This document shows, piece by piece, positions 1 to 11,646 of a stretch of DNA of 64,000 bases. The stretch spans positions 9,087,356-9,151,355 of the forward strand of contig NZ_CP079946.1 of NCBI RefSeq assembly GCF_019968905.1. The letters are read 5' to 3'. A model generated the notes under the pieces. It did not search any database. It was not told the DNA's origin and saw nothing but the letters and a program-made list of their open reading frames with translations. Source of the stretch: Corallococcus sp. EGB. GTDB lineage: Bacteria > Myxococcota > Myxococcia > Myxococcales > Myxococcaceae. Made by a program: the position numbers and the translations under genes. How positions within the stretch are numbered: the stretch's first letter is position 1; each line of letters starts with the position of its first letter.

Positions 1-143
1 TCCGGCCGTTCGCCGTGGCGTACTCGGCGCTGCTGAGCGCGCTGTTGTGGCAGACGCGACGTCACGGAACGCCCACAGCGGTTATCTCCGACGAGTCCGT
101 GACGAAGCTCCCCCCCGGCTTCCTGATTGCTCGCGGACCGTGA
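1..143 (+). CDS. C-terminal end of a truncated unknown protein
   Basis: An open frame enters from the left edge (codons beginning at base 3) and stops with TGA at 141-143, giving about 46 residues. The first 18 codons end almost only in G or C, as real genes here do, and the other two forward frames do not show this, so a coding tail is likely. The visible part contains a hydrophobic stretch (AYSALLSALLW) followed by TRRHG, which may be the end of a membrane segment. Too little is present to name a family. An inverted repeat lies inside the last part of the frame. Confidence 0.4.
   Translation, partial: RPFAVAYSALLSALLWQTRRHGTPTAVISDESVTKLPPGFLIARGP
60..104. repeat. Perfect 9-bp inverted repeat (CGTCACGGA / TCCGTGACG)
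   Basis: CGTCACGGA at 60-68 is the exact reverse complement of TCCGTGACG at 96-104. The same GTCACGGA core recurs at 173-180. It may be a binding site or a hairpin; its function is not known. Confidence 0.4.
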
Positions 144-170
144 CCCGATCGAGACATGGCCGGGGGCAAA

Positions 171-199
171 GTGTCACGGAGCCTGAACCTTCGTGACAC
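171..199. repeat. Perfect 8-bp inverted repeat (GTGTCACG / CGTGACAC)
   Basis: GTGTCACG at 171-178 and CGTGACAC at 192-199 are exact reverse complements separated by 13 bases, so the arm centres are 21 bases apart, about two helical turns. It sits between the partial upstream gene and the 226-510 ORF. This geometry fits a dimeric regulator site or a weak hairpin terminator; no T-run follows. Confidence 0.35.
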
Positions 200-225
200 A
201 CGGTGTCGCTATATGCGACCCCGTC

Positions 226-510
226 ATGTTCGAAACGTTCGACAGCGCCTGCGGCCCGGCGGTCCAGGAGAAGGGTGACACGGTCTCCGTCCCGAACGCG
301 CCGAACCCCAAGAAGGACGCGGCGGGCAACGTGACGGATCCGGACGTGAGCACGTTCGTGGAGTTGGAGAAGGTGCTGGCCGCGAGCACGAACAACAAGC
401 TCATCCATCCGCAGCTGACGGCGGCGCTGGACCTGGAGAACCCGAACTTCACCCCGGCGGTGGGCTCCCCCCACTGGCTGGCCGGCTGGACCTCGTTCCC
501 GAAGAACTAG
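226..510 (+). pseudogene. Probable C-terminal remnant of a secreted repeat protein
   Basis: A 94-residue frame with strong G/C third-position bias from about base 226. Upstream, the same frame (open back to a GTG at 193) loses that bias, which suggests coding sequence was lost at its 5' side. There is no signal peptide and no clear ribosome binding site. The end of the protein (NPNFTPAVGSPHW...) resembles the C-terminal strand of right-handed beta-helix or surface proteins, which often end in a GSP motif. I read it as a 3' fragment of a larger surface protein. A genuine small gene starting at ATG 226 is the alternative. A strong terminator follows directly. Confidence 0.4.
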
Positions 511-524
511 CCCTTCGGTGAACC

Positions 525-572
525 AGACCGCGTGCCCCCGAACGCCGTACGGGGGCACGCGGTCTTCTTTTT
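525..572 (+). terminator. Rho-independent terminator with 16-bp perfect stem
   Basis: Bases 525-540 pair perfectly with 550-565 around a 9-base loop, and the stem runs into TCTTTTT on the plus strand. It ends the 226-510 frame. The minus-strand side has no T-run, so it is directional. Confidence 0.85.
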
Positions 573-579
573 CGTGGGC

Positions 580-1077
580 TTACGACTGCAGGCTCGCGGC
601 GGCCTCGTCCTGCACACCGTCCGCGCCGTTGCCGCCGTCCGTGAAGAGGTTGGCCACCGGGCGCAGCTTGGGGGGACGGCCGCGGCGGCGCGGGGCGTTC
701 TCATCGTTGCCCTGCGCCGCGCCCACCGGCTCCACCGGGGACTGGCCGCCCTTGCGCACCGGGCGCGGCAGGTGGATGGCCTCCAGCTTCGCGCCCAGGT
801 CCGCGTCGTCCTCCGCGAACACCTTCGCGTACGCCAGCGCGCGCTGCCCCTTCTGCAGGAGCGACTCCTGGCTCTCGTTCAGCGCCTGCCTCGCCGCGTC
901 CAACGCCGCCTGCGCCCGGGCCACCGCCTCCGCCCTCTCCCGCACGTGCGCCGCGGACTCGCCCAGCACCGCCGTGTCCACGTCCGGGAACTTCACGTCC
1001 GCCAGGTCCGTGGCGAACAGCTCGAGCAGCGCGCGCAGCGCGGGGGAGATGGAATCGTTCTCGGGGGTTTCGAACAT
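580..1077 (-). CDS. Hypothetical protein with C-terminal AT-hook-like motif
   Basis: 165 residues. The ATG at 1077 is preceded by GAGGAGG about 9 bases upstream. Residues about 10-100 are predicted helical, with a heptad-like Ala/Leu/Glu-rich stretch (about 45-85) suggesting a coiled coil. Residues 130-138 read RRRGRPPKL, a textbook AT-hook core (R-G-R-P) that binds the minor groove of AT-rich DNA. Myxobacteria use AT-hook proteins such as CarD, but this protein has no CarD-type domain. It could be a small nucleoid-associated or regulatory DNA-binding protein; that role is inferred only from the motif. It stands alone, convergent with the upstream remnant. Confidence 0.7.
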   Translation of the reverse strand: MFETPENDSISPALRALLELFATDLADVKFPDVDTAVLGESAAHVRERAEAVARAQAALDAARQALNESQESLLQKGQRALAYAKVFAEDDADLGAKLEAIHLPRPVRKGGQSPVEPVGAAQGNDENAPRRRGRPPKLRPVANLFTDGGNGADGVQDEAAASLQS

Positions 1078-1201
1078 GGGCAGGCCTCCTCACAAGGCGT
1101 TTGAACGACGCCTATCTGCCCAGATGTTCAGTGCCCTTTCAAGGGGGTCTTCTAACAGGCCGAAAAGTCGGCTTCGCCTGCATCGTCAAGGCCCGGGCTG
1201 A

Positions 1202-2386
1202 TCAATCCACCCGCACCAGGCCCACCTCTCGCACCCCCACCGACGGATCCACGTCCACCGCCAGGAAGTGCCGCCCCACCCCGTCGAAGCGCTCCGGGAT
1301 CGCCCCGCCCCCTCCGGAGATGAACGCCGGGATGCCCGCGTTCGAGAATGAATAGTAGCTGTGGATGTGGCCGTAGAGCGTCAGGTCCACCCCCGCCCGC
1401 GCCATCTTCCCCACCAGCCCCGCCGCCTCGTTGCGCACCGCGAAGCCTCCCCCCCGGACGCCAATCGGATCCAACGGCGGGATGTGCATCGCCACCACGT
1501 GCACCGCGTCGCGCGCCTCCTCCAGCCAGCCGTCCAGCGCCTCCTCCACCAGCGGATCCACCGTGCTGCTGCCGGAGTCCACCAGGCTGAAGTGCACGCC
1601 CCGGAAGACGAAGTGCTGGCTGCCCCGGCCCACCAGCCGCTGGTACTCGCGCGCGTCGTCCGTGAAGGTCTCGTGGTTGCCCAGCGTCGCGAACAGCGGG
1701 ATGCGCGAGTCCGCCTCCAGCCTCCGCTGGAACTCCTCCAGCTGCTCGCGCGTCCCGAACTCCGTCAGGTCCCCCGCGAAGAAGATGAAGCGCAGCGTGG
1801 GGTCCTGGTTCAGCCGCGCGTAGATGTCCCCCACCTTGGACAGCGCCTCCTGCACGTCCGCCAGCGCCGCGAACCGGAACGGCTCGCGCGTGCCCCAGTC
1901 CGGCGGCGCTACCGTCAGCCGCGCCGTCGTCCCCGGCCGCAGGGCCACGCGCCACACCTTCACCGTCGGGTGCGCGTCCGGCAGCGCCACCACCCCCAGC
2001 GGCGAGCCCGCTTCATCCACCGCGTCCAACGCCGCGTCCGGCATCGCGTTGTGCACCGTGAACAGCCAGTCCGTCCGCGCGTCCGCGCTCGCGGTGACGC
2101 GCGTGGTGAACACCGGCGCCTGACCCCACAACTCCAACGTCCCCGACGCCAGCGTCCGCACCGACGCGAGCCCGCCCTCCACCTCCACCGTGAGCGCGTC
2201 CGCCTCCGCCTGCCCCACGCGCGTGTCCCGCACCGCGCGGTCCTCGCCGGGGCGCATGCAGCCCGCCGTCAGCAGCGCCGCCGTCAGCCCCACCGCGCCC
2301 AGGACCCGGACGCCCGCGGCGGGGATTCCACCGCGGATCCGCGCCGCCGATCCCGCACCCACCGCACCCTCACGCGCCTCGCTCAC
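1202..2386 (-). CDS. Calcineurin-like metallophosphoesterase lipoprotein
   Basis: 394 residues with a GTG start. An N-terminal signal ends in a lipobox (LLTAGC, Cys43), so the protein is probably anchored in the envelope. The phosphoesterase domain occupies about 170-385 with the family's metal motifs: D177 (in ADVQ), GD 205-206, GNHE 236-239, H301 and GHIH 339-342. The first motif is normally D-x-H; here it reads D-V-Q, so one metal ligand is replaced by Gln. The substrate is unknown; phosphodiesters or phosphomonoesters are typical of the family. The start overlaps the stop of the upstream envelope-protein gene by GTGA (2383-2386), implying coupled translation. Confidence 0.85.
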   Translation of the reverse strand: MSEAREGAVGAGSAARIRGGIPAAGVRVLGAVGLTAALLTAGCMRPGEDRAVRDTRVGQAEADALTVEVEGGLASVRTLASGTLELWGQAPVFTTRVTASADARTDWLFTVHNAMPDAALDAVDEAGSPLGVVALPDAHPTVKVWRVALRPGTTARLTVAPPDWGTREPFRFAALADVQEALSKVGDIYARLNQDPTLRFIFFAGDLTEFGTREQLEEFQRRLEADSRIPLFATLGNHETFTDDAREYQRLVGRGSQHFVFRGVHFSLVDSGSSTVDPLVEEALDGWLEEARDAVHVVAMHIPPLDPIGVRGGGFAVRNEAAGLVGKMARAGVDLTLYGHIHSYYSFSNAGIPAFISGGGGAIPERFDGVGRHFLAVDVDPSVGVREVGLVRVD

Positions 2387-3756
2387 GTGTCACCTCCCAC
2401 CGCGTACACCAGCGCCAGCCGCCCCATCAGCGCGCCGCCCGCCTGCGCCTCCGCCGCCACGCCCCAGCGCTCCGTCAGCAGCACGCGCCCCCTCAAGCCA
2501 AACGACCCCACCATGCCGCCGCCACGGCCTCGCAGCCCGCCCACCAGCCCGTCCTTGCGATGGTCGTAATAGAGCACCGCATCGCCCCTCAGCGGCCCGC
2601 CCCGCCCCAGCCACACGCCGTAGCCGAACGTGTAGAGCAGCTGGCCGTACAGGTTGTCGTCGTCCACGCGCCCCGGATAGCTGTACGCCTGCGCGGACAG
2701 CCCCACGCCGCCCTCCACGAACGACCCCGCGAAGCGCGGCCCGAAGCGCGCCATCGCGTAGCGGCCCTTGAGCGCCACCTCCCCGCCGCCCAGCGTGAAG
2801 CCCTCCGTGGGGTAGCGGTGGTACGTCGCGAAGCCCTCCACATCCAACGACGTGCCGTCACCCAACCCCGGCGTCCGCTCCGGCGCGCCCCACAGCCGGT
2901 ACGCCGCGCCCGCGCGGATCAACGTGTTGCCCTCGTCCGGCGCCATCCGAGCGGATGCCTCCAGCCGCACCTTCGACAGTCGCGCCACCGCGCCCAGCGC
3001 GAAGAAGTTGCGGTACTCCGCCGTCGCGTCGTTCACGTACTGGTAGCCCAGGTCGAGCTCCAGCGGCGGCAGCGTGTCCGGCACGCGCCCCGGGTCGAAC
3101 GCCGGCGACGTCACCGCGTACAGGTTCGCCAGCATCGAAAGCGAGAACACCCCCGCCCCCGTCAGCGTCACCGCGTACAGCGGCCCGACGGTCTTGCGCG
3201 ACGCGCCCGTCAACGCCATGGGCACCAGCCCCGCGCCAATCAACCCCAGCCCGATGGCCTCCGCCGCGAACAGCTCCTTCGCCGTCGCCGCGTCCCCCGC
3301 CGTCCACGCCCCCAGCCCGTGCAGGAGCAGCCCCGGCACCACCGCGACCACCACCGGCAGCGGCTTGAACGGCGGCCTCGGCGCGTCCTCCACCGGGCGC
3401 ACGCCGGGCTCCGACACCCGGCCGCCTTCCAACGCCTCCTGGGTCTCCCCCGGGGCCTCCGGCGCCACCACCGGGCCTGCTTGCGCCGCGGAGGCGGTGG
3501 GCACCGGCCGGGGCGACTCCTCCGTCAGCACCCGGGCCATCACCTCCGGCGGCACCACCGACGCGTCCGAGCCCCGGCGCGCCGGCGCCTCGCGGGGGAT
3601 GTCGCTGCCGCCCAGCTCGGGGCCGCTCGCCAGCAGTTCAAAAGCGGACCGCCAGCCCCCGCCGTCCTGCGCCCACGCGGCCCCCGAGGCCAGCACCCAC
3701 CCCAGCACCACCACGAAGGTGGCCCGCGTACTCCACACCGGGCGCCCATGCCCCAT
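2383..3756 (-). CDS. Secreted protein with predicted outer-membrane beta-barrel
   Basis: 457 residues from ATG 3756. This start is chosen because it opens a classical signal peptide (hydrophobic core FVVVLGWVLASGAAWA); the longer open frame upstream has no coding bias. A Pro/Ala/Glu-rich low-complexity stretch (about 50-130) is followed by two hydrophobic segments around 140-200. The C-terminal half contains alternating aromatic/glycine strands (DLGYQYV, GQLLYTFGYGVW, GDAVLYYDH) typical of an outer-membrane barrel. No named family is recognised. Its stop overlaps the GTG of the metallophosphoesterase gene, so the two probably form one envelope operon. Confidence 0.65.
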   Translation of the reverse strand: MGHGRPVWSTRATFVVVLGWVLASGAAWAQDGGGWRSAFELLASGPELGGSDIPREAPARRGSDASVVPPEVMARVLTEESPRPVPTASAAQAGPVVAPEAPGETQEALEGGRVSEPGVRPVEDAPRPPFKPLPVVVAVVPGLLLHGLGAWTAGDAATAKELFAAEAIGLGLIGAGLVPMALTGASRKTVGPLYAVTLTGAGVFSLSMLANLYAVTSPAFDPGRVPDTLPPLELDLGYQYVNDATAEYRNFFALGAVARLSKVRLEASARMAPDEGNTLIRAGAAYRLWGAPERTPGLGDGTSLDVEGFATYHRYPTEGFTLGGGEVALKGRYAMARFGPRFAGSFVEGGVGLSAQAYSYPGRVDDDNLYGQLLYTFGYGVWLGRGGPLRGDAVLYYDHRKDGLVGGLRGRGGGMVGSFGLRGRVLLTERWGVAAEAQAGGALMGRLALVYAVGGDT

Positions 3757-4049
3757 GGCCGTCGTCTCGCTTCCCGGGAGCGGCCTTCCACCACCCCCAC
3801 CCCGGACCGGAGCCCGGAACGGCGCAGGTGATAACCCCGCCCCCGGAATGCGCTGAACGAAGCGGCGTGAAGAAGTGTGAACCGGCGCAACAGTCCGCCT
3901 CACGCCCTCACCCCACCCACCCTGGACGTCGTGGCACGCCCGAGGGCGGTTCCGACCCACCAGGACGCGCACGGCCCCCCGGACAGCACCCGGAGCGAAA
4001 ACTTCGCATCCCAGGCGAGCGCGCCCGGGACTTTCAATGGAAGGAGAGT

Positions 4050-6872
4050 ATGCTGGGCCTCCCCAACCCCCGCCTCGCCTCCGCGCTCGTGGCAGAACCC
4101 AGTCCCCAGCAATTCGGCAAGTACGTCCTGGTCTCCAAGCTTGCCGCGGGAGGCATGGCGGTCACCTACCGCGCACGCCTGACGGGCGCGATGGGCGTGA
4201 CCAAGCCGTGCGTCATCAAGCAGATCCTCCCGCACTTCGTGGACGACCACGACTTCGTGGAGATGTTCATCAGCGAGGCGCGCCTGGTGGCGGGCCTGAC
4301 GCACGGGAACATCGCGCAGGTCTTCGACTTCGGTGAGGTGGACGGGCAGTACTTCATCGCCATGGAGCTGGTGCACGGCCAGCCCCTGTCCAAGGTGCTG
4401 CGCCGCGCCTCGCGCGCGGGCATCGGGTTCTTCCCCCAGCCGCTGGCGCTGCACATCATCAGCAAGCTGTGCGAGGGCCTGGACTACGCGCACCGCCACG
4501 TGGGCGAGGACGGCCGGATGCTGGGCCTGGTCCACCGTGACGTGTCCCCGGACAACGTCCTCATCTCCTACGAGGGCGAGGTCAAGGTCATCGACTTCGG
4601 CATCGCCAAGGCGACGAGCGCGGTGGAGGCCAAGACGTCGCCGGGCACGCTCAAGGGCAAGTACCCGTACTTCTCCCCGGAGCAGGCCCACGGCCGCCAG
4701 GACCTGGACGCGCGCACGGACGTGTACGCGGCGGGCGTCGTCCTCTATGAGATGCTCTGCGGCCGGCGCCCCTTCGAGGGCGAGTTCGTCACCGTGCTGC
4801 CCCGCATCCTGCAGGGCGACTGCCTGCCTCCGTCCGCCGTCAACCCGACCATTGGCGAGGACCTGGAGAGCATCATCGCGCACGCGATGGCGGTGGACCG
4901 CGACACGCGCTACCAGACGGCGAAGGACCTGAGCGAGTCCGCGGTGGAGCTGCTCTACCGGGACACGCCCCGCTTCACGCCGGCGATGCTCAGCCAGCTC
5001 ATGACGTACCTCTTCGCGGAGGAGCTGGCCGCCGAGGGCCGCAAGGTGGAGCTGGCGCCCGGCTTCAAGGAGCAGCTGGCCGCGTGGCAGTCGCCGGGCT
5101 CGGAGCCCTCGCAGGGCCGCGCGCGGCTGCCGTCGAGCAACGGCCGGTCTTCCAACCCCGGCAGCCCCGGCGTGGCCCGCCCGTCGAGCCCGGGCGTGGC
5201 GCGGCCCTCCAGCCCCGGGGTGCGCTCCACGGGCAGCACGCCCGCCCTGCGCCCCTCGACCGACGGCGCCCCGCGCCGCGCGACCACCGACGCCACCGCC
5301 GTGCGCCGCAACACCAGCACCGGCGCGCGCCGCGTGACGACGGGGGCCCCGCGCGAGACCACCGGCACCGGCCGCCGCCCCCTGCCGCCCGAGCTTCCGC
5401 CCGAGCCGGACACCGACTCCGGCACGGAGCCCACGGCGATGCCCCGGGCGCTGCCCACGCTGGCCGCGCCGCGTGACACACCGGTGGAGACGGCCATCGC
5501 GCCGGAGCCGCCGGCCCCTGAGGAGAAGCAGGCCCCCCGCGCCCGCACCACCGCGGACGACGCGCGCGACAAGCTGGCCGCCGAGGCCACCGAGCGCGAG
5601 CGCAAGCGCGTGAAGCAGGTGCGCCAGCTGAGCATCGTCGTGTTCGGCATCACCGCCGCGCTCGTCGTCCTCGGCCTGCTGCTGCACTTCCTGTCCCCGC
5701 CGGAAGTCCCCGAAGGCACCAACGAGCCCGTCGTCCTGTGGATCACCTCCCAGCCGGCGGGGGCCGCCATCGTCGTCAACGGCCGGCCGGTGGGGAACAC
5801 GCCCAGCCGCATCATCGGCGCGGAGCAACACACGCCCCACACCATCGTCGTCACCCGGCCGGGCTACCGCGCCTGGACGCGGCGCTTCACCCCCAACCAG
5901 CCGGAGGTCCACCTCAAGGCGGAGCTGGAGGTGGCGCCCGGCACCACCCAGATGGCGTCGGAGATTCCCACCTCCGCCACGCTCGACGCGGGCACCGCCG
6001 CCGTCGCCGCCGCGGCCGTCCCCGCCGAGGACGCGGGCACCTCCCTGGAGGCGGACGGCGGCCTGGCCTCCGCCGACGCGGGGAGCGTGACGGGCGAGGA
6101 CGCGCTGGCGAATGACCCGGACCGCGAGATGCGGCGCGTGGACTACCCCACCCGCCTGCTGGTGCTGCGCCCCATGTACAACGCGCTCCCGCTGCCGGAG
6201 TACCCGACGGCCACCATCGACGTGTCGCCCTCGGTGGCATACTCCGTGTGGACGGAAGGCAGCGCTGCGTTCGCGAGCGGCGACGGCACCACGTCCGGCA
6301 CGCTCGTCTACTACGCGGAGGGAGACCTGCCGGCGGACAACGCCGTGGGCTTCGTCAGCAGCGCGCCGCGCAGCATCAAGGGCGCGAAGAAGCTCCACTT
6401 CTTCGCCCTGGATGACACCGGCCCCGAGGACAACCGCGGCTCCATCCGCGTGCACCTGCGGCAGTCCGCGTACGTCCCGCCCCGCTCGGTGCTGTTCGAG
6501 GCGGACAAGAACGCCGTGCAGGTGAAGCCCCAGCACCAGATGCTGCTGCGCGGCCTCAACCCCCAGTCCACCTATGCGTTCACCGTGCGCGACGACTTCG
6601 CGGAGGTGCACGCCGGCGCCAACGGCCGCGTGCACACGGTGCTGTGCGTGGAGAAGGGCCCCCGGGCCGAGTCCGTGCGCAGCACGCACCGCCTCTTCGA
6701 GACGGGCAAGCGCTACCAGGTGTCCGGCGTGGAGGAGCTGCGCTGCGTCTTCCCCGACCTGCGGCTGGGGGACAACCAGGGTGCGCTCGACTTCGACATC
6801 GTCGACGTGACGAACATGTCCCGCAAGGAGCGCGCGGAAGCGCTGCGCGGCGCCCGGAGCGCCGAGCGGTAG
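4050..6872 (+). CDS. Membrane Ser/Thr protein kinase with PEGA domain
   Basis: 940 residues. The ATG at 4050 follows AAGGAGAG; the frame is open further upstream but without coding character. The Hanks-type kinase domain spans about 24-300: a glycine-rich loop (LAAGGMA 31-37), catalytic Lys57, Glu76, HRD 162-164 (HRDVSPDN) and DFG 182-184, so it should be active. A low-complexity linker (about 345-500) contains tandem PGVARPSS repeats and many Thr/Arg residues. One transmembrane helix (about 527-548) is followed by a PEGA domain (about 562-625), usually linked to the cell surface, and an unassigned C-terminal region. The topology is a cytoplasmic kinase with an external sensor. It stands alone and divergent from the barrel-protein operon. 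Confidence 0.92.
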   Translation: MLGLPNPRLASALVAEPSPQQFGKYVLVSKLAAGGMAVTYRARLTGAMGVTKPCVIKQILPHFVDDHDFVEMFISEARLVAGLTHGNIAQVFDFGEVDGQYFIAMELVHGQPLSKVLRRASRAGIGFFPQPLALHIISKLCEGLDYAHRHVGEDGRMLGLVHRDVSPDNVLISYEGEVKVIDFGIAKATSAVEAKTSPGTLKGKYPYFSPEQAHGRQDLDARTDVYAAGVVLYEMLCGRRPFEGEFVTVLPRILQGDCLPPSAVNPTIGEDLESIIAHAMAVDRDTRYQTAKDLSESAVELLYRDTPRFTPAMLSQLMTYLFAEELAAEGRKVELAPGFKEQLAAWQSPGSEPSQGRARLPSSNGRSSNPGSPGVARPSSPGVARPSSPGVRSTGSTPALRPSTDGAPRRATTDATAVRRNTSTGARRVTTGAPRETTGTGRRPLPPELPPEPDTDSGTEPTAMPRALPTLAAPRDTPVETAIAPEPPAPEEKQAPRARTTADDARDKLAAEATERERKRVKQVRQLSIVVFGITAALVVLGLLLHFLSPPEVPEGTNEPVVLWITSQPAGAAIVVNGRPVGNTPSRIIGAEQHTPHTIVVTRPGYRAWTRRFTPNQPEVHLKAELEVAPGTTQMASEIPTSATLDAGTAAVAAAAVPAEDAGTSLEADGGLASADAGSVTGEDALANDPDREMRRVDYPTRLLVLRPMYNALPLPEYPTATIDVSPSVAYSVWTEGSAAFASGDGTTSGTLVYYAEGDLPADNAVGFVSSAPRSIKGAKKLHFFALDDTGPEDNRGSIRVHLRQSAYVPPRSVLFEADKNAVQVKPQHQMLLRGLNPQSTYAFTVRDDFAEVHAGANGRVHTVLCVEKGPRAESVRSTHRLFETGKRYQVSGVEELRCVFPDLRLGDNQGALDFDIVDVTNMSRKERAEALRGARSAER

Positions 6873-6877
6873 CGGCC

Positions 6878-6910
6878 GGACGTCCGGGCCCCCGCCCGGC
6901 GAGGACGTCC
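6878..6910 (+). terminator. Possible terminator hairpin after the kinase gene
   Basis: GGACGTCC occurs at 6878-6885 and 6903-6910 and can pair with itself across a GGGC/GCCC inner stem. No clear T-run follows, so this is a moderate candidate only. Confidence 0.35.
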
Positions 6911-7021
6911 AGCAGGCGAGCACCCCCTTGACGCCCGGGCCCACCCTGACGCGCTGCTCCCGCGCGCGGGGCCAGTGCCTACCCTCACGGACATCCACTT
7001 CTTCTCCACGGGAGTCCGTCC

Positions 7022-7579
7022 ATGATGCCCGTCCTGTCTTCGACTGGTCTGGTGCTGCACAACCTGGGGCTCGCCGTGGGCTTCGGCGGTTCGCTCTTCG
7101 GCAAGGTGGCCCTCAACCCCGCGGTGAAGGTGATTGGCTCCGAGGCCGAGCGCGGCCAGGTGGTGAACGCCGCCTGGAATGGCTTCAACATCATCAACGC
7201 CGCGTCCGTGGGCCTGGCGGCCATCACCTGGCTGGTGGGCCGCTCGCGGCTGACGGGCCGGGAGATTGACCGCACCACGCGCAGGCTGGTCATCGCGAAG
7301 GACGTGCTGCTGGGCGCCAGCGTGGCGCTGGGCGCGGCCAACATCTTCGGCGGGGCCTTCCTCGCGAAGCAGGCCCCCGAGGGCGCCGTCCCGTCGGAGA
7401 CGGGCCTGACGCCCACCGCGGGCACGCCGGAGAGGGCCGCGAAGACGATGCGGGCGCTGGACGCGGGCGGCATCGCGAACCTCGCCACCATGGCGGGCGT
7501 CATCGGCATCACCGCCATCCTGAACATGCGCGCGGGGACGTCCTCGCGCTGGTCACTGGTCGCCAGGTTCCTTCCGTAA
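7022..7579 (+). CDS. Hypothetical integral membrane protein
   Basis: 185 residues, starting at ATG 7022 (a second ATG follows at 7025). Hydropathy suggests three to four membrane helices: about 8-26, 55-72, 95-115 and 148-168. Glycine-rich stretches (LAVGFGGSLFGK, ASVALGAANIFGGAF) are typical of packed helices. No cofactor or catalytic motif is apparent and I do not recognise the family. It is monocistronic, convergent with gyrB, and separated from it by a strong gyrB terminator. Confidence 0.65.
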   Translation: MMPVLSSTGLVLHNLGLAVGFGGSLFGKVALNPAVKVIGSEAERGQVVNAAWNGFNIINAASVGLAAITWLVGRSRLTGREIDRTTRRLVIAKDVLLGASVALGAANIFGGAFLAKQAPEGAVPSETGLTPTAGTPERAAKTMRALDAGGIANLATMAGVIGITAILNMRAGTSSRWSLVARFLP

Positions 7580-7654
7580 GGGCTCATGGGGGCCGCCCCG
7601 CGTCTCCTCCGCGGCCCGGCTCGAAAAGGATGGGAAGGGCACGTGGGCGCGGAG

Positions 7655-7703
7655 CCGGAAAAACGGCACCGGGCCCACGGGTCTTTCTCCCGGGGCCCGG
7701 CGT
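7655..7703 (-). terminator. Intrinsic terminator of gyrB
   Basis: Read on the minus strand, GGGCCCGG arms (7693-7700 and 7669-7676) form a GC-rich stem followed by a run of five T (7658-7662). It lies about 30 bases past the gyrB stop. Confidence 0.7.
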
Positions 7704-7732
7704 GTGACTTCAGGCGCCGCTTGCGCCGAGGC

Positions 7733-10767
<3,035 letters not shown>

Positions 10768-10877
10768 GGTGGCGGGTCGAAAGGAGTGAAACCTAACCCC
10801 CTGGCGCACGGTGCGCGCGACCTTTCCTCCACGGCTGTTCTTTGCCCGTCGCCCCCGTGCATAGGCTCCCGGCCCGC

Positions 10878-11630
10878 ATGACGGACGCCGAACTCACCCA
10901 GCGACTGCACACCAACCTCATCGCCTTCAAGACACTGCAGGCCGAGCGCGGCCCGCTGCTCCACCTGCGGCTCCCGGGCGTGGACGCCTTCGCCCTGCCC
11001 GCCTACCAGGACGCCCACTTCCAGCAGGTCCTCTTCACGGACGCGGACGCGCTGGCCCGGGCGCTGCCCGCCGTCACGGACTTCTACCGGGGGCATGGGC
11101 TGCCGCGCTGGCGCGTCACCCTGGCGCCGGGGCAGGGGGACGCGACGCGGGTGCTGGGCGCCGCGGGCTACCGCCCGGACTTCACCGTGGTGGCCATGGG
11201 GTCCTGGCTGAAGGAGCTGCCGGACGCGGCGCCCGGGGTGCCGGTGGAGCCCGTGGAGGACCTCAACGACCTGGTGGAGATCAACGTCCAGACCTACGGC
11301 CCGGAGTGGCGGGACATCCTCTCCGTCTGGCAGCAGCCGCCCCGCCTGACGGTGAACACCGTGGTGGCGCGCGAGCACGGCCGGGCGCTGTCCTGCGGCC
11401 TCACGGTGGACGTGGCGGACACGGCGGGCGTGTACCTGGTGGCCACCCTTCCGGAGGCGCGGGGGCTGGGGCTCGCGTCCGCGGTGATGCGGGGCATCAT
11501 CGCCGAGGCGCGCAAGCGCGGGTGCACCGCGATGGTGCTCCAGTCCACCCCGGCGGGCATCCGCGTGTACCGGCACCTGGGCTTCCGAGACATCGGTCTC
11601 TGGGAGCACTGGGTGCCCCAGGGCTCCTGA
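10878..11630 (+). CDS. GNAT family N-acetyltransferase
   Basis: 250 residues from ATG 10878. The C-terminal half (about 115-245) is a GNAT domain. The acetyl-CoA pyrophosphate-binding motif A reads LPEARGLGLASAVM (an R/Q-x-x-G-x-G/A variant), and the last strand-helix reads STPAGIRVYRHLGFRDIG, the usual substrate-side end of the fold. The N-terminal half resembles the divergent first domain of two-domain GNATs. The acceptor substrate cannot be told. It is monocistronic; its stop is only 16 bases from the stop of the convergent HTH-EIIA gene. Confidence 0.8.
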   Translation: MTDAELTQRLHTNLIAFKTLQAERGPLLHLRLPGVDAFALPAYQDAHFQQVLFTDADALARALPAVTDFYRGHGLPRWRVTLAPGQGDATRVLGAAGYRPDFTVVAMGSWLKELPDAAPGVPVEPVEDLNDLVEINVQTYGPEWRDILSVWQQPPRLTVNTVVAREHGRALSCGLTVDVADTAGVYLVATLPEARGLGLASAVMRGIIAEARKRGCTAMVLQSTPAGIRVYRHLGFRDIGLWEHWVPQGS

Positions 11631-11646
11631 AGCGGCCCCGCCCCCC

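Noticed and set aside
3900-6998. A 1032-codon open frame antisense to the Ser/Thr kinase gene
   Set aside because: It is His/Arg/Gly-rich with no domain, and mirrors the third-position GC bias of the kinase gene, which shows clear catalytic motifs. It is a high-GC shadow frame.
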